64,000 nucleotides of DNA from Streptomyces filamentosus. GTDB lineage: Bacteria; Actinomycetota; Actinomycetes; Streptomycetales; Streptomycetaceae. Numbering within the stretch: the first letter of the stretch is position 1; each line of letters starts with the position of its first letter. The stretch spans positions 930,001 to 994,000 of the forward strand of contig NZ_BNBE01000002.1 of assembly GCF_014654895.1 (NCBI RefSeq), given 5' to 3'. This document shows positions 39,708 through 50,082 of this stretch, piece by piece. The notes under the pieces are model-generated. The model saw only the letters and a list, made by a program, of their open reading frames with translations. It searched no databases and had not been told where the DNA came from. A program made the position numbers and the translations under genes.

Positions 39708-42026
39708 ATGAGCCTCGACCGTGCCAAGCAGCAGGACTCCTCCGGGGCCCGGGTGGGCCCCGTGCCCGACGGGAAGCCGGAGGTCCGCCCGTACCACCAC
39801 CCCGCCGCCGGCTGGGGCGCCGCGAAGAGCGTGACCCGGTTCATGGCGCGCGAGGGCGCCCTCCCGGTGGAGGGGCCCCGGGCCATCATGAAGATGAACC
39901 ACGAGCGCGGCGGTTTCGACTGCCCCGGCTGCGCGTGGCCCGACGACACCAAGGGCCTCCACCTCGACATCTGCGAGAACGGCATCAAGCACGTCACCTG
40001 GGAGATGACCCGCAAGCGGGTCGGGCGGGACTTCTTCGCCGCGCACTCGGTGACCGAGCTGGCCGGGTGGACGGACCACGCGCTGGAGGACGCCGGCCGG
40101 CTGACCGAGCCGATGGCGTACGACCCCGACACCGACCACTACGTGCCGATCAGCTGGAAGGACGCCTTCGAGACGGTCGGCCGCGCGCTGCGCGAGCTGG
40201 ACGACCCGAACCGGGCGGCCTTCTACACCTCGGGGCGGCTCGGGAACGAGGCCACGTTCCTCTACCAGCTGCTCGCCCGCGAGCTGGGCACCAACAACCT
40301 CCCCGACTGCTCCAACATGTGCCACGAGGCCAGCGGCCGGGCCCTGACGGCCTCGCTGGGGACCGGCAAGGGGACGGTGGACCTCGCAGACTGGGAGGCC
40401 GCCGACGCGCTCTTCATCCTCGGCGTCAACGCCGCGTCCAACGCGCCCCGCATGCTCACCGCCCTCGCCGAGGCGTACGACCGGGGCGCGCAGATCGTGC
40501 ACGTCAACCCGCTCGTCGAGGCCGCCGCGACCCGCGCGATCATCCCGCACGACTTCAAGGACATGGCGACCTTCCGCGCCACGGACACGTCCACGCTCAA
40601 CCTCCAGCCGCGCATCGGCGGCGACATGGCGCTCCTGCGCGGGATGGCCAAGGCGGTCCTGGAGCGTTCCGCGTCCGACCCGCGGGCGCTGGACCGGGAG
40701 TTCATCGAACGGCACACGACCGGCTTCGAGGAGTACCGGGCGGTGTGCGAGGCCACCTCCTGGGAGGAGATCGAGCGCCAGTCCGGGCTCGGCCGCGCGG
40801 AGGTCCTGGAGGCGGCCCGGGTGTACGGGGAGGCGGACCGGTCGATCATCAGCTGGTGCCTCGGCGTCACCCAGCACGAGCACGGCGTCGACACCGTCCG
40901 GGAGATCGTCAACCTGCTGCTGCTCCGCGGGAACCTGGGCCGCGAGGGCGCCGGCCCCTCCCCCGTGCGCGGTCACAGCAACGTCCAGGGGAACCGCACC
41001 TGCGGCATCGACCACCGTCCCTCCGGCGCCTTCCTCGACCGGCTGGGCGAGGTCTGCGGCATCGACCCGCCGCGCGCCCACGGCCTCGACACCGTGCGCA
41101 CCATCGAGGCGATGCGCGACGGGGAGGTGACGGTGTTCGTCGGCATGGGCGGCAACTTCGCGCTGGCCGCGCCCGACACCCCGGTCACGTACGGGGCGCT
41201 GCGGAACTGCGAGCTGACCGTGCAGGTGAGCACCAAGCTCAACCGCAGCCACGTGGTGCACGGGCGGCGGGCGCTGATCCTGCCCTGTCTGGGCCGGACC
41301 GAGAAGGACCACCAGCGCGGCGGCGAGCAGGCCACGTCGGTCGAGGACTCGATGAGCATGGTCCACCTCTCGCGCGGGATGAAGAAGCCCGCCTCTCCGC
41401 ACCTGCTCTCCGAGCCGGCGATCGTGGCGGGCATCGCGCGGGCCGCGCTGCCCGGCAGCCCGACGCGGTGGGCCTGGTACGTGGAGGACTACGACCGGAT
41501 CCGCGACACCATGGCCCGCGTCCTGGACGGCTTCGAGGACTTCAACCGGCGGGTGCGGCTGCCGCTGGGCTTCCGCATCAAGCAGCCGGCCCGCGAGCTG
41601 GTCTTCCTCACCCCGTCGGGGAAGGCCGAGTTCTCCTCGGCACCCCTGCCGGACGTCGTCCCGGAGCCGGGCACGCTGGCGCTGGGCACCATGCGCTCGC
41701 ACGACCAGTGGAACACCACGGTCTACTCCGACGACGACCGCTACCGGGGCGTGAAGAACCTGCGCACGCTGGTGTTCATGAACCGGGCGGACATGCGCGA
41801 GCGCGGGATCGCGGACCTCGCCCCCGTCGACATCACGGCCACCGCCCGCGACGGCGGCACGCGCGCGCTGCACGGCTATCTGGCGGTGCCGTACGACATC
41901 CCGCGCGGCTGCGCGGCGGGGTACATGCCGGAGATGAACGTGCTGTGCGCACTGGGCGACTACAGCACCCAGAGCGACCAGCCGATCATGAAGCACCTCA
42001 AGGTCGTGATCGAGCCCTCGGGCTGA
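39708..42026 (+). CDS. FdhF/YdeP-family molybdopterin oxidoreductase
   Basis: A 772-residue protein of the formate dehydrogenase H-like YdeP family. RBS GGAAGGG precedes ATG 39708. A Cys pair CPGC (C72, C75) lies where related enzymes bind an Fe-S cluster; only two clear cysteines are seen. Molybdopterin contacts: SGRLGNEATFLYQLLARE, LFILGVNAASNAPRML, LRGNLGREGAGPSPVRGHSN, FVGMGGNFALAAPDTP, and the C-terminal domain MRSHDQWNTTVYS. YdeP is linked to acid resistance in E. coli but its reaction is unknown. The window also has molybdate uptake genes at 46.6-50 kb. Confidence 0.93.
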   Translation: MSLDRAKQQDSSGARVGPVPDGKPEVRPYHHPAAGWGAAKSVTRFMAREGALPVEGPRAIMKMNHERGGFDCPGCAWPDDTKGLHLDICENGIKHVTWEMTRKRVGRDFFAAHSVTELAGWTDHALEDAGRLTEPMAYDPDTDHYVPISWKDAFETVGRALRELDDPNRAAFYTSGRLGNEATFLYQLLARELGTNNLPDCSNMCHEASGRALTASLGTGKGTVDLADWEAADALFILGVNAASNAPRMLTALAEAYDRGAQIVHVNPLVEAAATRAIIPHDFKDMATFRATDTSTLNLQPRIGGDMALLRGMAKAVLERSASDPRALDREFIERHTTGFEEYRAVCEATSWEEIERQSGLGRAEVLEAARVYGEADRSIISWCLGVTQHEHGVDTVREIVNLLLLRGNLGREGAGPSPVRGHSNVQGNRTCGIDHRPSGAFLDRLGEVCGIDPPRAHGLDTVRTIEAMRDGEVTVFVGMGGNFALAAPDTPVTYGALRNCELTVQVSTKLNRSHVVHGRRALILPCLGRTEKDHQRGGEQATSVEDSMSMVHLSRGMKKPASPHLLSEPAIVAGIARAALPGSPTRWAWYVEDYDRIRDTMARVLDGFEDFNRRVRLPLGFRIKQPARELVFLTPSGKAEFSSAPLPDVVPEPGTLALGTMRSHDQWNTTVYSDDDRYRGVKNLRTLVFMNRADMRERGIADLAPVDITATARDGGTRALHGYLAVPYDIPRGCAAGYMPEMNVLCALGDYSTQSDQPIMKHLKVVIEPSG

Positions 42027-42047
42027 ACCGCCCGCCCACGCGCGCGG

Positions 42048-42079
42048 CACCGCCCCGGGAGGATGTTCCCGGGGCGGTG
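42048..42079. terminator. strong bidirectional terminator hairpin
   Basis: CACCGCCCCGGGA (42048-42060) pairs perfectly over 13 bases with TCCCGGGGCGGTG (42067-42079) around the loop GGATGT, between the convergent FdhF and Clp genes. Confidence 0.85.
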
Positions 42080-42098
42080 GCGTGCGTGCGGGCGGGGA

Positions 42099-44621
<2,523 letters not shown>

Positions 44622-44737
44622 CTGAGCACTCCTGAAGGGCGTGGGGGGTCCCCGCCACTCAAACCCGCCCGCCCCGGCTCCGCAAACGGAACGGGTACGG
44701 GCGGGCGGCGGCCGACGCGGCGCCCGCACGACCGGAC

Positions 44738-44835
44738 GCGCCCGGGTCCGTACGGCAGGAGGCGCCGGGTCCGTACGGGAGGGCGCGCCGGGTCCGTACG
44801 GAAGGAGGGCGCGCGCCGGGCCCCGTACGGCAGGG
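44738..44835. repeat. four imperfect tandem repeats with a CCGTACGG core
   Basis: Units of 22-26 bases start near 44738, 44762, 44784 and 44810. Each has CGCCGGGTCCGTACGG or a near match; CCGTACGG is self-complementary. They occupy the divergent 284-base gap between the Clp gene and the YciI gene, which holds no gene. Confidence 0.8.
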
Positions 44836-44905
44836 CCCCCCTCCCCTCGCCCCGCCGTCCGCAATTCCGTCGACGCGACCGGCCGCCGCCGCCCATCCTG
44901 GGTCC

Positions 44906-45463
44906 ATGGAATTCCTCTGCTACCACCGTGACCGGTCCGGCTCCATGCCGCTGCGCCAGGAACTGCTGGAGGCCCACTGGGCGTACATGGACGGCTTCGA
45001 GAAGCAGCTCATCGCGCGCGGCCCGACCTTCGACGCGACGGGCGAGACGTGCACGGGGAGCGTGCACGCCCTGGACCTGCCGGACGCGGCCGCCGCCCGG
45101 GCGTTCGCCTTCGACGAGCCGAACCACCAGGCCGGGGTGTACCGGGACGTCCTGCTGCGGCGGTGGCGCAACACCCTGGGGCGGACCATGTGGGAGTTCC
45201 CCGGCGGCCGCGAGGGCGGCGACCGCTTCCTGGTGCTGGGCCTCGGCGCGGGCGAGCCCGCCGACACCGACCCGCCGGCCGCCCGCGACGACCTGATCGC
45301 CTACGGCCCCCTGCTCTCCGACGACGGCACGGCCTGGCTGGGCACCGCCGCCCTGGTGCGGGCCCCGGACGCGGCGGCGGCCCGGGCGGTGCTGCGGACC
45401 CCCGCCCGCTACGACGTCATCGAGGTCCACGACTGGTCCTTCGGCGGCCGTCCGCCCGCCTGA
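44906..45463 (+). CDS. tandem YciI-like domain protein
   Basis: A 185-residue protein made of two related halves. The first (HWAYMDGFEKQLIARGPTFD ... ALDLPDAAAARAFAFDEPN) and the second (LIAYGPLLSDDGTAWLGTAA ... VRAPDAAAARAVLRT) both show the YciI/dimeric alpha-beta-barrel plan with a conserved His/Asp region only in the first half. A single chain may thus mimic the usual homodimer. YciI-like proteins are small-molecule binding or sigma-factor-associated; the role here is unknown. The start is ATG 44906. Confidence 0.85.
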   Translation: MEFLCYHRDRSGSMPLRQELLEAHWAYMDGFEKQLIARGPTFDATGETCTGSVHALDLPDAAAARAFAFDEPNHQAGVYRDVLLRRWRNTLGRTMWEFPGGREGGDRFLVLGLGAGEPADTDPPAARDDLIAYGPLLSDDGTAWLGTAALVRAPDAAAARAVLRTPARYDVIEVHDWSFGGRPPA

Positions 45464-45605
45464 CCGCGCCTTCGCCCCGGTCCGGCCCGTCCGGCAGCTG
45501 AGACCGGGCGGGGCCGCCGGCCGCCCGCCCATTAGGGTGCCCCTGCCCGTGGCCGGCACGCGAGGGTCCGGGCGTTCCAGCTGCTCGATTCCCGCGAGGA
45601 TGTCC

Positions 45606-45887
45606 ATGTTCACGGTCAATGAGTACTTCGACGGCACGGTCAAGTCGATCGCGTTCACCCAGGAGGAGGGCCGGGCGACCATCGGCGTCATGGCCCCCGG
45701 CTCCTACGAGTTCGGCACCGGCGCCCCGGAGACCATCCACGTGGTCAGCGGGGCCCTGAGGGTGCTGCTGCCGGGCGCGGACGACTGGCGGACCTTCGCC
45801 GCCGGGGAGCGCTTCGAGGTGCCCGGCGACAGCTCCTTCCGGCTGGAGGTCGCGGCGGACACCGCGTACCTCTGCGAGTACCGCTGA
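45606..45887 (+). CDS. ppnP: pyrimidine/purine nucleoside phosphorylase, PpnP family
   Basis: A 93-residue cupin-fold protein, the standard PpnP length. ATG 45606 is chosen over ATG 45600 because GAGG lies six bases before the former and abuts the latter. The sequence MFTVNEYFDGTVKSIAF, GVMAPGSYEFGT, ETIHVVSGAL and SSFRLEVAADTAYLCEY follows the DUF1255/PpnP family throughout. It phosphorolyses a broad range of nucleosides to free base and ribose-1-phosphate. Confidence 0.94.
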   Translation: MFTVNEYFDGTVKSIAFTQEEGRATIGVMAPGSYEFGTGAPETIHVVSGALRVLLPGADDWRTFAAGERFEVPGDSSFRLEVAADTAYLCEYR

Positions 45888-45911
45888 CATCACTCCGCGC
45901 GGCACGGCGCC

Positions 45912-46339
45912 GTGCGTGCGGTGCATCCCCGGAACGCGGGGCGGCTGTGCACGAAGGGCGCCACCGGCGCCGACCTGACGGCCGCAACCGGCTCTTCTTC
46001 GGCGAGCAGCGCGAGGCCACCGACTTCCACTACCGCGAGGAGCTCGAAGCCCACCTGGCGAGCGGCCACCTCGACCGGCTCGCCACCGCCTTCTCCCGCG
46101 ACCAGCGCGCCAAGGTCTGCGTCCAGGACCGGATGCGCGAGCACGGGGCCGTCCTCTGGTCCTGGCTGCGGGACGGCGCCCACTTCGCCGTCTGCGGCGA
46201 CGCGGCCCGGACGGCGAAGGACGTCGACCGGACGCTGCGGGAGGTCGTCGCCCGGCACGGCCGGACGGACGAGGAGGAGGCGGCCGCGTACGTGGAGCGG
46301 ATGGCGGCGGAGCGGCGGTACGTCCGCGACGTCCACTGA
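45912..46339 (+). pseudogene. remnant of an assimilatory nitrate reductase with internal deletion
   Basis: Two frames carry pieces of the same kind of enzyme. 45912-45983 reads VRAVHPRNAGRLCTKGATGA and on to DLTA, the segment just after the N-terminal [4Fe-4S] cysteines of NasA/NarB-type nitrate reductases. From about 45977 a second frame reads DGRNRLFFGEQREATDFHYR, then VQDRMREHGAVLWSW and VCGDAARTAKDVDRTL, the C-terminal NADPH-binding end of CysJ/FNR-type reductases, which are fused to nitrate reductase in Streptomyces. The junction at 45975-45985 joins them out of frame, so several kilobases of enzyme have been lost; the N-terminal cysteines are gone too. The downstream piece keeps an open frame to TGA 46339. 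Confidence 0.75.
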
Positions 46340-46393
46340 GGACGGCGGCCGGTGGCGGGGACGGAGGCCGGCACTGGGGACGGCGCCCGGGGC

Positions 46394-46453
46394 TGGGCCG
46401 CGCGGCTGCTCGGAGTGGGCCCGGAGACCGTCCGCCGGCGGGCGGACGGCGGG
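46394..46453 (+). pseudogene. fragment of a molybdate-type HTH regulator
   Basis: Twenty codons read WAARLLGVGPETVRRRADGG, identical at 14 of 20 positions to QAARLLGVSPDTARRWADAG of the intact regulator that starts 256 bases downstream. Nothing recognisable follows, so it looks like the decayed head of a duplicated copy. Confidence 0.55.
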
Positions 46454-46612
46454 CCGTGGCGGCACGCCTCCGCCGGAATCCGGCCCGCCTCCCACCGGCC
46501 CGTCCCCGCCCCCCCGAAGGGCTTCCGTCCGAGGCGTGAGACCGGCGGGCGGTCCACTTCGTCGCTTCCTCCAACCGCCCTCTCATACGCGATGGAGGGT
46601 CCCACAAGCTTG

Positions 46613-46642
46613 TTGCAGATGAGAGCGACACCGCCCTAACGT
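46613..46642 (+). promoter_or_regulatory. promoter of the HTH-TOBE gene, with overlapping palindrome
   Basis: TTGCAG, 18 bases, TAACGT, ending about eight bases before ATG 46650, which suggests a leaderless mRNA. The palindrome ACAAGCTTGT overlaps the upstream edge of the -35 box, and a wider inverted pair CTCTCAT/ATGAGAG brackets it; these are operator candidates. Confidence 0.5.
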
Positions 46643-46649
46643 GTCGCAT

Positions 46650-47042
46650 ATGCAGTCCTACACCATCGGGCAGGCCGCGCGTCTGCTGGGCGTCAGCCCC
46701 GACACGGCGCGGCGCTGGGCGGACGCGGGCAGGGTCGCCACCCACCGCGACGAGAGCGGCCGGCGCGTCATCGACGGGAAGTCGCTCGCGGCGTTCTCCA
46801 CGGAGCTCGCGCAGAGCGGCGAGGACGACGAGGTGCCGTACACCTCGGCCCGCAACGCCTTCCCGGGGATCGTCACGGCGATCAAGCTCGGCGACGTCGC
46901 GGCCCAGGTCACCATCCAGGCCGGTCCGCACCGCCTCGTCTCCCTCCTCACCCGTGAGGCCGTGGAGGAGCTGGGACTGGAAGTCGGCGTGCAGGCCACC
47001 GCCCGCGTGAAGTCGACCAGCGTGCACATCGACCGCACCTGA
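46650..47042 (+). CDS. HTH-TOBE molybdate-responsive protein (ModE-like)
   Basis: A 130-residue protein. Residues 1-50 are a MerR-type excisionase-like helix-turn-helix (YTIGQAARLLGVSPDTARRW, ADAGRVATHRDESGRRVI). Residues 62-130 are a TOBE/Mop domain (SARNAFPGIVTAIKLGDVAA, VSLLTREAVEELGLEVG, VKSTSVHIDR) that binds molybdate or tungstate oxyanions. It lies 88 bases before modA and probably senses molybdate and controls modA-modBC. No Shine-Dalgarno is visible, and the -10 box sits close upstream, so it is probably translated from a leaderless message; GTG 46641 is an alternative start. Confidence 0.9.
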   Translation: MQSYTIGQAARLLGVSPDTARRWADAGRVATHRDESGRRVIDGKSLAAFSTELAQSGEDDEVPYTSARNAFPGIVTAIKLGDVAAQVTIQAGPHRLVSLLTREAVEELGLEVGVQATARVKSTSVHIDRT

Positions 47043-47130
47043 CCGCCCCTCACGCAGGACCGCACCACCCCGGCCGTCGGCGCGACCGGCCCGCCCCGCA
47101 CCTTCCGTTCCCTCCAAGGAGCCCCGGCCC

Positions 47131-47940
47131 ATGCCCCGTACCCTCACCGGACGCCGTACCGCCACCGCCGTGCTGACCGCCGCCCTGCTCGTGCCGCTCG
47201 CCGCCTGCGGCGACGACGGCGCGGAGAAGGACGCCGCCGGGTCCCCGGCCCCCGGTTCCACCGGCGGCGCCCCCGCGGCGAACCTCACGGTGCTCGCCGC
47301 CGCGTCCCTGACCGACGTCTTCAAGACCGCGGGCGCCGCCTACGAGGAGTCCCACCCCGGCACGAAGCTGACGTTCTCCTTCGCCGGCTCGCAGGAGCTC
47401 GTCGCCCAGGTCTCGCAGGGCTCGCCCGCCGACGTCCTGGTCACCGCCGACACCAAGAGCATGGACAAGGTGGAGGCCGACACCGGCACCCCGGCGGTCA
47501 TCGCGAGGAACCGGCTCGTCATCGCCACCGGCGAGGGCAATCCGCACGGGATCGACGAGCTGAAGGACCTGGCCGACACCGGGCTGAAGGTCGTGCTGGC
47601 CGCGCCCGAGGTCCCGGCCGGGAAGTACAGCCAGAAGATCCTCGACGCGCAGCGGATCACCGTGAAGCCGGTCTCCCAGGAGCCCAACGTGCGCGCGGTG
47701 CTCAGCAAGGTCGAGCTCGGCGAGGCCGACGCGGGTCTCGTCTACAGGACGGACGCCGAGAGCGCGAAGGACGAGGTCGACGCCGTCGAGATCCCCGACG
47801 GCCAGAACGCCGTCGCCCAGTACCCGGCCGCCACGCTGAAGGACTCGAAGAACGCGGAGGCCGCCGCCGCGTTCGTCGCCTGGCTGTCCTCGCCCGAGGG
47901 CCAGAAGATCCTCCAGGACGCGGGCTTCCAGAAGCCGTAG
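47131..47940 (+). CDS. modA: molybdate ABC transporter substrate-binding lipoprotein
   Basis: A 269-residue lipoprotein with AAGGAG before ATG 47131. The signal peptide ends in the lipobox LAAC (Cys26), so it is anchored to the outer face of the membrane. The mature part follows ModA throughout: NLTVLAAASLTDVFKTAGAA, FSFAGSQELVAQVSQGSPAD, NRLVIATGEGNPHGI, VPAGKYSQKIL and GEADAGLVYRTDA. It captures molybdate for the ModBC permease-ATPase encoded next. Confidence 0.95.
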   Translation: MPRTLTGRRTATAVLTAALLVPLAACGDDGAEKDAAGSPAPGSTGGAPAANLTVLAAASLTDVFKTAGAAYEESHPGTKLTFSFAGSQELVAQVSQGSPADVLVTADTKSMDKVEADTGTPAVIARNRLVIATGEGNPHGIDELKDLADTGLKVVLAAPEVPAGKYSQKILDAQRITVKPVSQEPNVRAVLSKVELGEADAGLVYRTDAESAKDEVDAVEIPDGQNAVAQYPAATLKDSKNAEAAAAFVAWLSSPEGQKILQDAGFQKP

Positions 47941-47965
47941 CGCCCGAGGCCGCCCCGCACGTGGG

Positions 47966-47996
47966 AGGCTGTCCGTCCCGGGGGAACGGACGGCCT
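47966..47996 (+). terminator. hairpin between modA and modBC
   Basis: AGGCTGTCCGT (47966-47976) pairs with ACGGACGGCCT (47986-47996) over 11 positions with one G-T pair and a 9-base loop. It starts 26 bases after the modA stop and may cut down read-through so that the binding protein is made in excess. Confidence 0.55.
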
Positions 47997-48119
47997 TCCC
48001 GTCTGCGGGAGAGCTCGACGGCACGCCTCAGGACCACAGGCGTCCCCGGCACCAAAGGCGCCTCGGTCACCCCGGGCACCGGAAACACCAGAGACCCTTC
48101 GGGAACTTCGGGAACTTCG

Positions 48120-50054
48120 ATGAAACGAGCAGGCGTACGCGCCTCCGGGGCCCGGCCGCCCCTCGCCCTCGCCCTGCCCGCGCTGCTCGGCGTGGCCTTC
48201 CTGGCCCTCCCCCTCCTCGGCATCCTCGTCCGCACCGAATGGAGCGGACTCGCCGGCCACCTGACCTCCCCCGGCACCGTCGAGGCGCTGAAGCTGTCGC
48301 TGACCGTGTCCTTCTGGGCGCTCGGCCTGTCGCTGCTGCTCGGCGTGCCGCTGGCGTGGCTGCTGGCCCGGGTGCCGTTCCCCGGCAAGGCGCTCGTCCG
48401 CTCGCTCGTGCTGCTCCCGATGGTGCTGCCGCCGACCGTCGGCGGCGTGGCCCTGCTCCTCGCCTTCGGCCGGCGCGGCCTCCTCGGGCCCTGGATGGAA
48501 TCCGCCCTCGGCATCACCCTGCCCTTCCACACCTCGGGCGCCGTCCTCGCCGCGACCTTCGTCGCCATGCCCTTCCTGGTCATCAGCCTGGAGGGCGCCC
48601 TCGGCGGACTGCGCCCCCGGTACGAGGAGACGGCGGCCTCCCTCGGCGCCTCGCCGGTCCGGGTCTTCTTCACCGTCACGCTGCCGATGGTGGCGCCCGG
48701 GGTGATCGCGGGCGCGGCGCTCACCTGGGCGCGGGCGCTGGGCGAGTTCGGAGCGACGATCACCTTCGCCGGGAACCTGCCCGGCACCACCCAGACCCTG
48801 CCGCTCCAGGTGTACCTGCTCCTCCAGGACGAGCCCGAGGCCGCCACGTCGGTCTCGCTGCTCCTCCTCGCCATCGCCATGGGCGTGCTCGTCGCCCTGC
48901 GCGGCCGGTGGACCGGGACCCCGGCCGACCGCCCCCGCCACGAGGGGCACGCGCCGGACGGGGACGCCGTCCCCGCCGAGCCGGCGCCCGGCCCCGACCT
49001 GCCCGCCCCGTCCACCGGTCGCTGGGCGCTGCACGCCGACGTCACCGGCTTCACCGCCCTCGCCCTCGACGCCGCACCGGGCACCACCATCGCCGTCGTC
49101 GGGCCGAACGGCGCCGGGAAGACCACCCTGCTGCGCGCCCTCCTCGGCCTCACCCCCCGCGCCCACGCGGACCTCACGCTCGGCGGCGAGGACGTCACCG
49201 CCCTCCCGCCGCACCGCCGCCGCGTCGCCTGGGTGCCGCAGGACGGCGCCCTCTTCCCGCACCTGTCGGCCCTCGCCAACACCGCGTACGGGCTCCGCGC
49301 CCAGGGCGTCGGCCAGGCCGAGGCCCGCCGCGAGGCGCAGGGCTGGCTCGACCGGCTCGGCGTCGGCCACCTGGGGCACCGCAGGCCCGCGCAGCTCTCC
49401 GGGGGCCAGGCCCAGCGCGTCGCGCTCGCCCGCGCCCTGGCGGCCCGCCCCCGGCTCCTGGTCCTCGACGAGCCGCTCGCCGCCCTCGACCAGACCACCC
49501 GCGCCCACGTCCGCCACACCCTGCGCACCCACCTGGCGGGCTTCGGCGGCGTCTGTCTCATCGTCACCCACGATCCGGTCGAGGCCGTGTCGCTCGCCGA
49601 CCGCGTCCTCGTCCTCGACGGCGGCCGGGCCCTCCAGGACGACACCCCCGCCGAGGTCACCCGCCACCCCCGCTCCCCCTGGGTGGCCCGCATGCTCGGC
49701 CGCAACGCCTGGCCCGGCACCGCCACCGCCGACGGCCTCGCCCTCGACGCGGGCGGCACCCTCGTCGCCGCCGAACCGCCGCCCTCCGGCACCCCGGCCC
49801 TCGCGATCGTCGCCCCCGAGGCCGTCTCGCTGCACCGCGAGAGGCCCGCCGGCAGTCCCCGCAACGTCTGGCCCGGCACCGTGCGCGAGATCACGAGCAG
49901 CGGCAGCCGGCTCCGCGTCCTCGTCGTCTCCCCCGCCGCCCCCGACCTCGTCGCCGAGATCACCCCGCAGGCCGCCGCCGAACTCGGCCTCGCCGACGGC
50001 GTGTCCGTCTGGACCAGCGTGAAGGCGACCGAGACGACGATCGTCGCCCTCTGA
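48120..50054 (+). CDS. modBC: molybdate ABC transporter permease-ATPase fusion
   Basis: A 644-residue fusion. Residues 1-265 are the ModB permease with six membrane segments and the EAA-like loop EETAASLGASPVRVFFTVTL near 165. A ~45-residue Pro/Ala linker follows. Residues ~305-530 are the ModC ATPase: Walker A GPNGAGKTTLL, signature LSGGQAQRVALARAL, Walker B LLVLDEPLAALD and H-loop VTHDPVEA. The last ~110 residues hold a TOBE domain (NVWPGTVREITSSGSRLRVL). Starting codon ATG 48120, with a repeated GGGAACTTC just upstream and a weak ribosome binding site. ModB-ModC fusions are known in actinobacteria. Confidence 0.94.
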   Translation: MKRAGVRASGARPPLALALPALLGVAFLALPLLGILVRTEWSGLAGHLTSPGTVEALKLSLTVSFWALGLSLLLGVPLAWLLARVPFPGKALVRSLVLLPMVLPPTVGGVALLLAFGRRGLLGPWMESALGITLPFHTSGAVLAATFVAMPFLVISLEGALGGLRPRYEETAASLGASPVRVFFTVTLPMVAPGVIAGAALTWARALGEFGATITFAGNLPGTTQTLPLQVYLLLQDEPEAATSVSLLLLAIAMGVLVALRGRWTGTPADRPRHEGHAPDGDAVPAEPAPGPDLPAPSTGRWALHADVTGFTALALDAAPGTTIAVVGPNGAGKTTLLRALLGLTPRAHADLTLGGEDVTALPPHRRRVAWVPQDGALFPHLSALANTAYGLRAQGVGQAEARREAQGWLDRLGVGHLGHRRPAQLSGGQAQRVALARALAARPRLLVLDEPLAALDQTTRAHVRHTLRTHLAGFGGVCLIVTHDPVEAVSLADRVLVLDGGRALQDDTPAEVTRHPRSPWVARMLGRNAWPGTATADGLALDAGGTLVAAEPPPSGTPALAIVAPEAVSLHRERPAGSPRNVWPGTVREITSSGSRLRVLVVSPAAPDLVAEITPQAAAELGLADGVSVWTSVKATETTIVAL

Positions 50055-50082
50055 GCCGCCGGGAGGCCCGCCCCGGCGCGGC

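Noticed and set aside
44656..44662. ACTCAAA upstream of the Clp gene as an HspR (HAIR) box
   Set aside because: Only one half site; no CTTGAGT partner at the required seven-base distance.
46352..46639. A 95-codon open frame as a complete gene
   Set aside because: Only a 20-codon stretch resembles a helix-turn-helix; the rest is Pro/Arg-rich with no match, so a decayed fragment is more likely.
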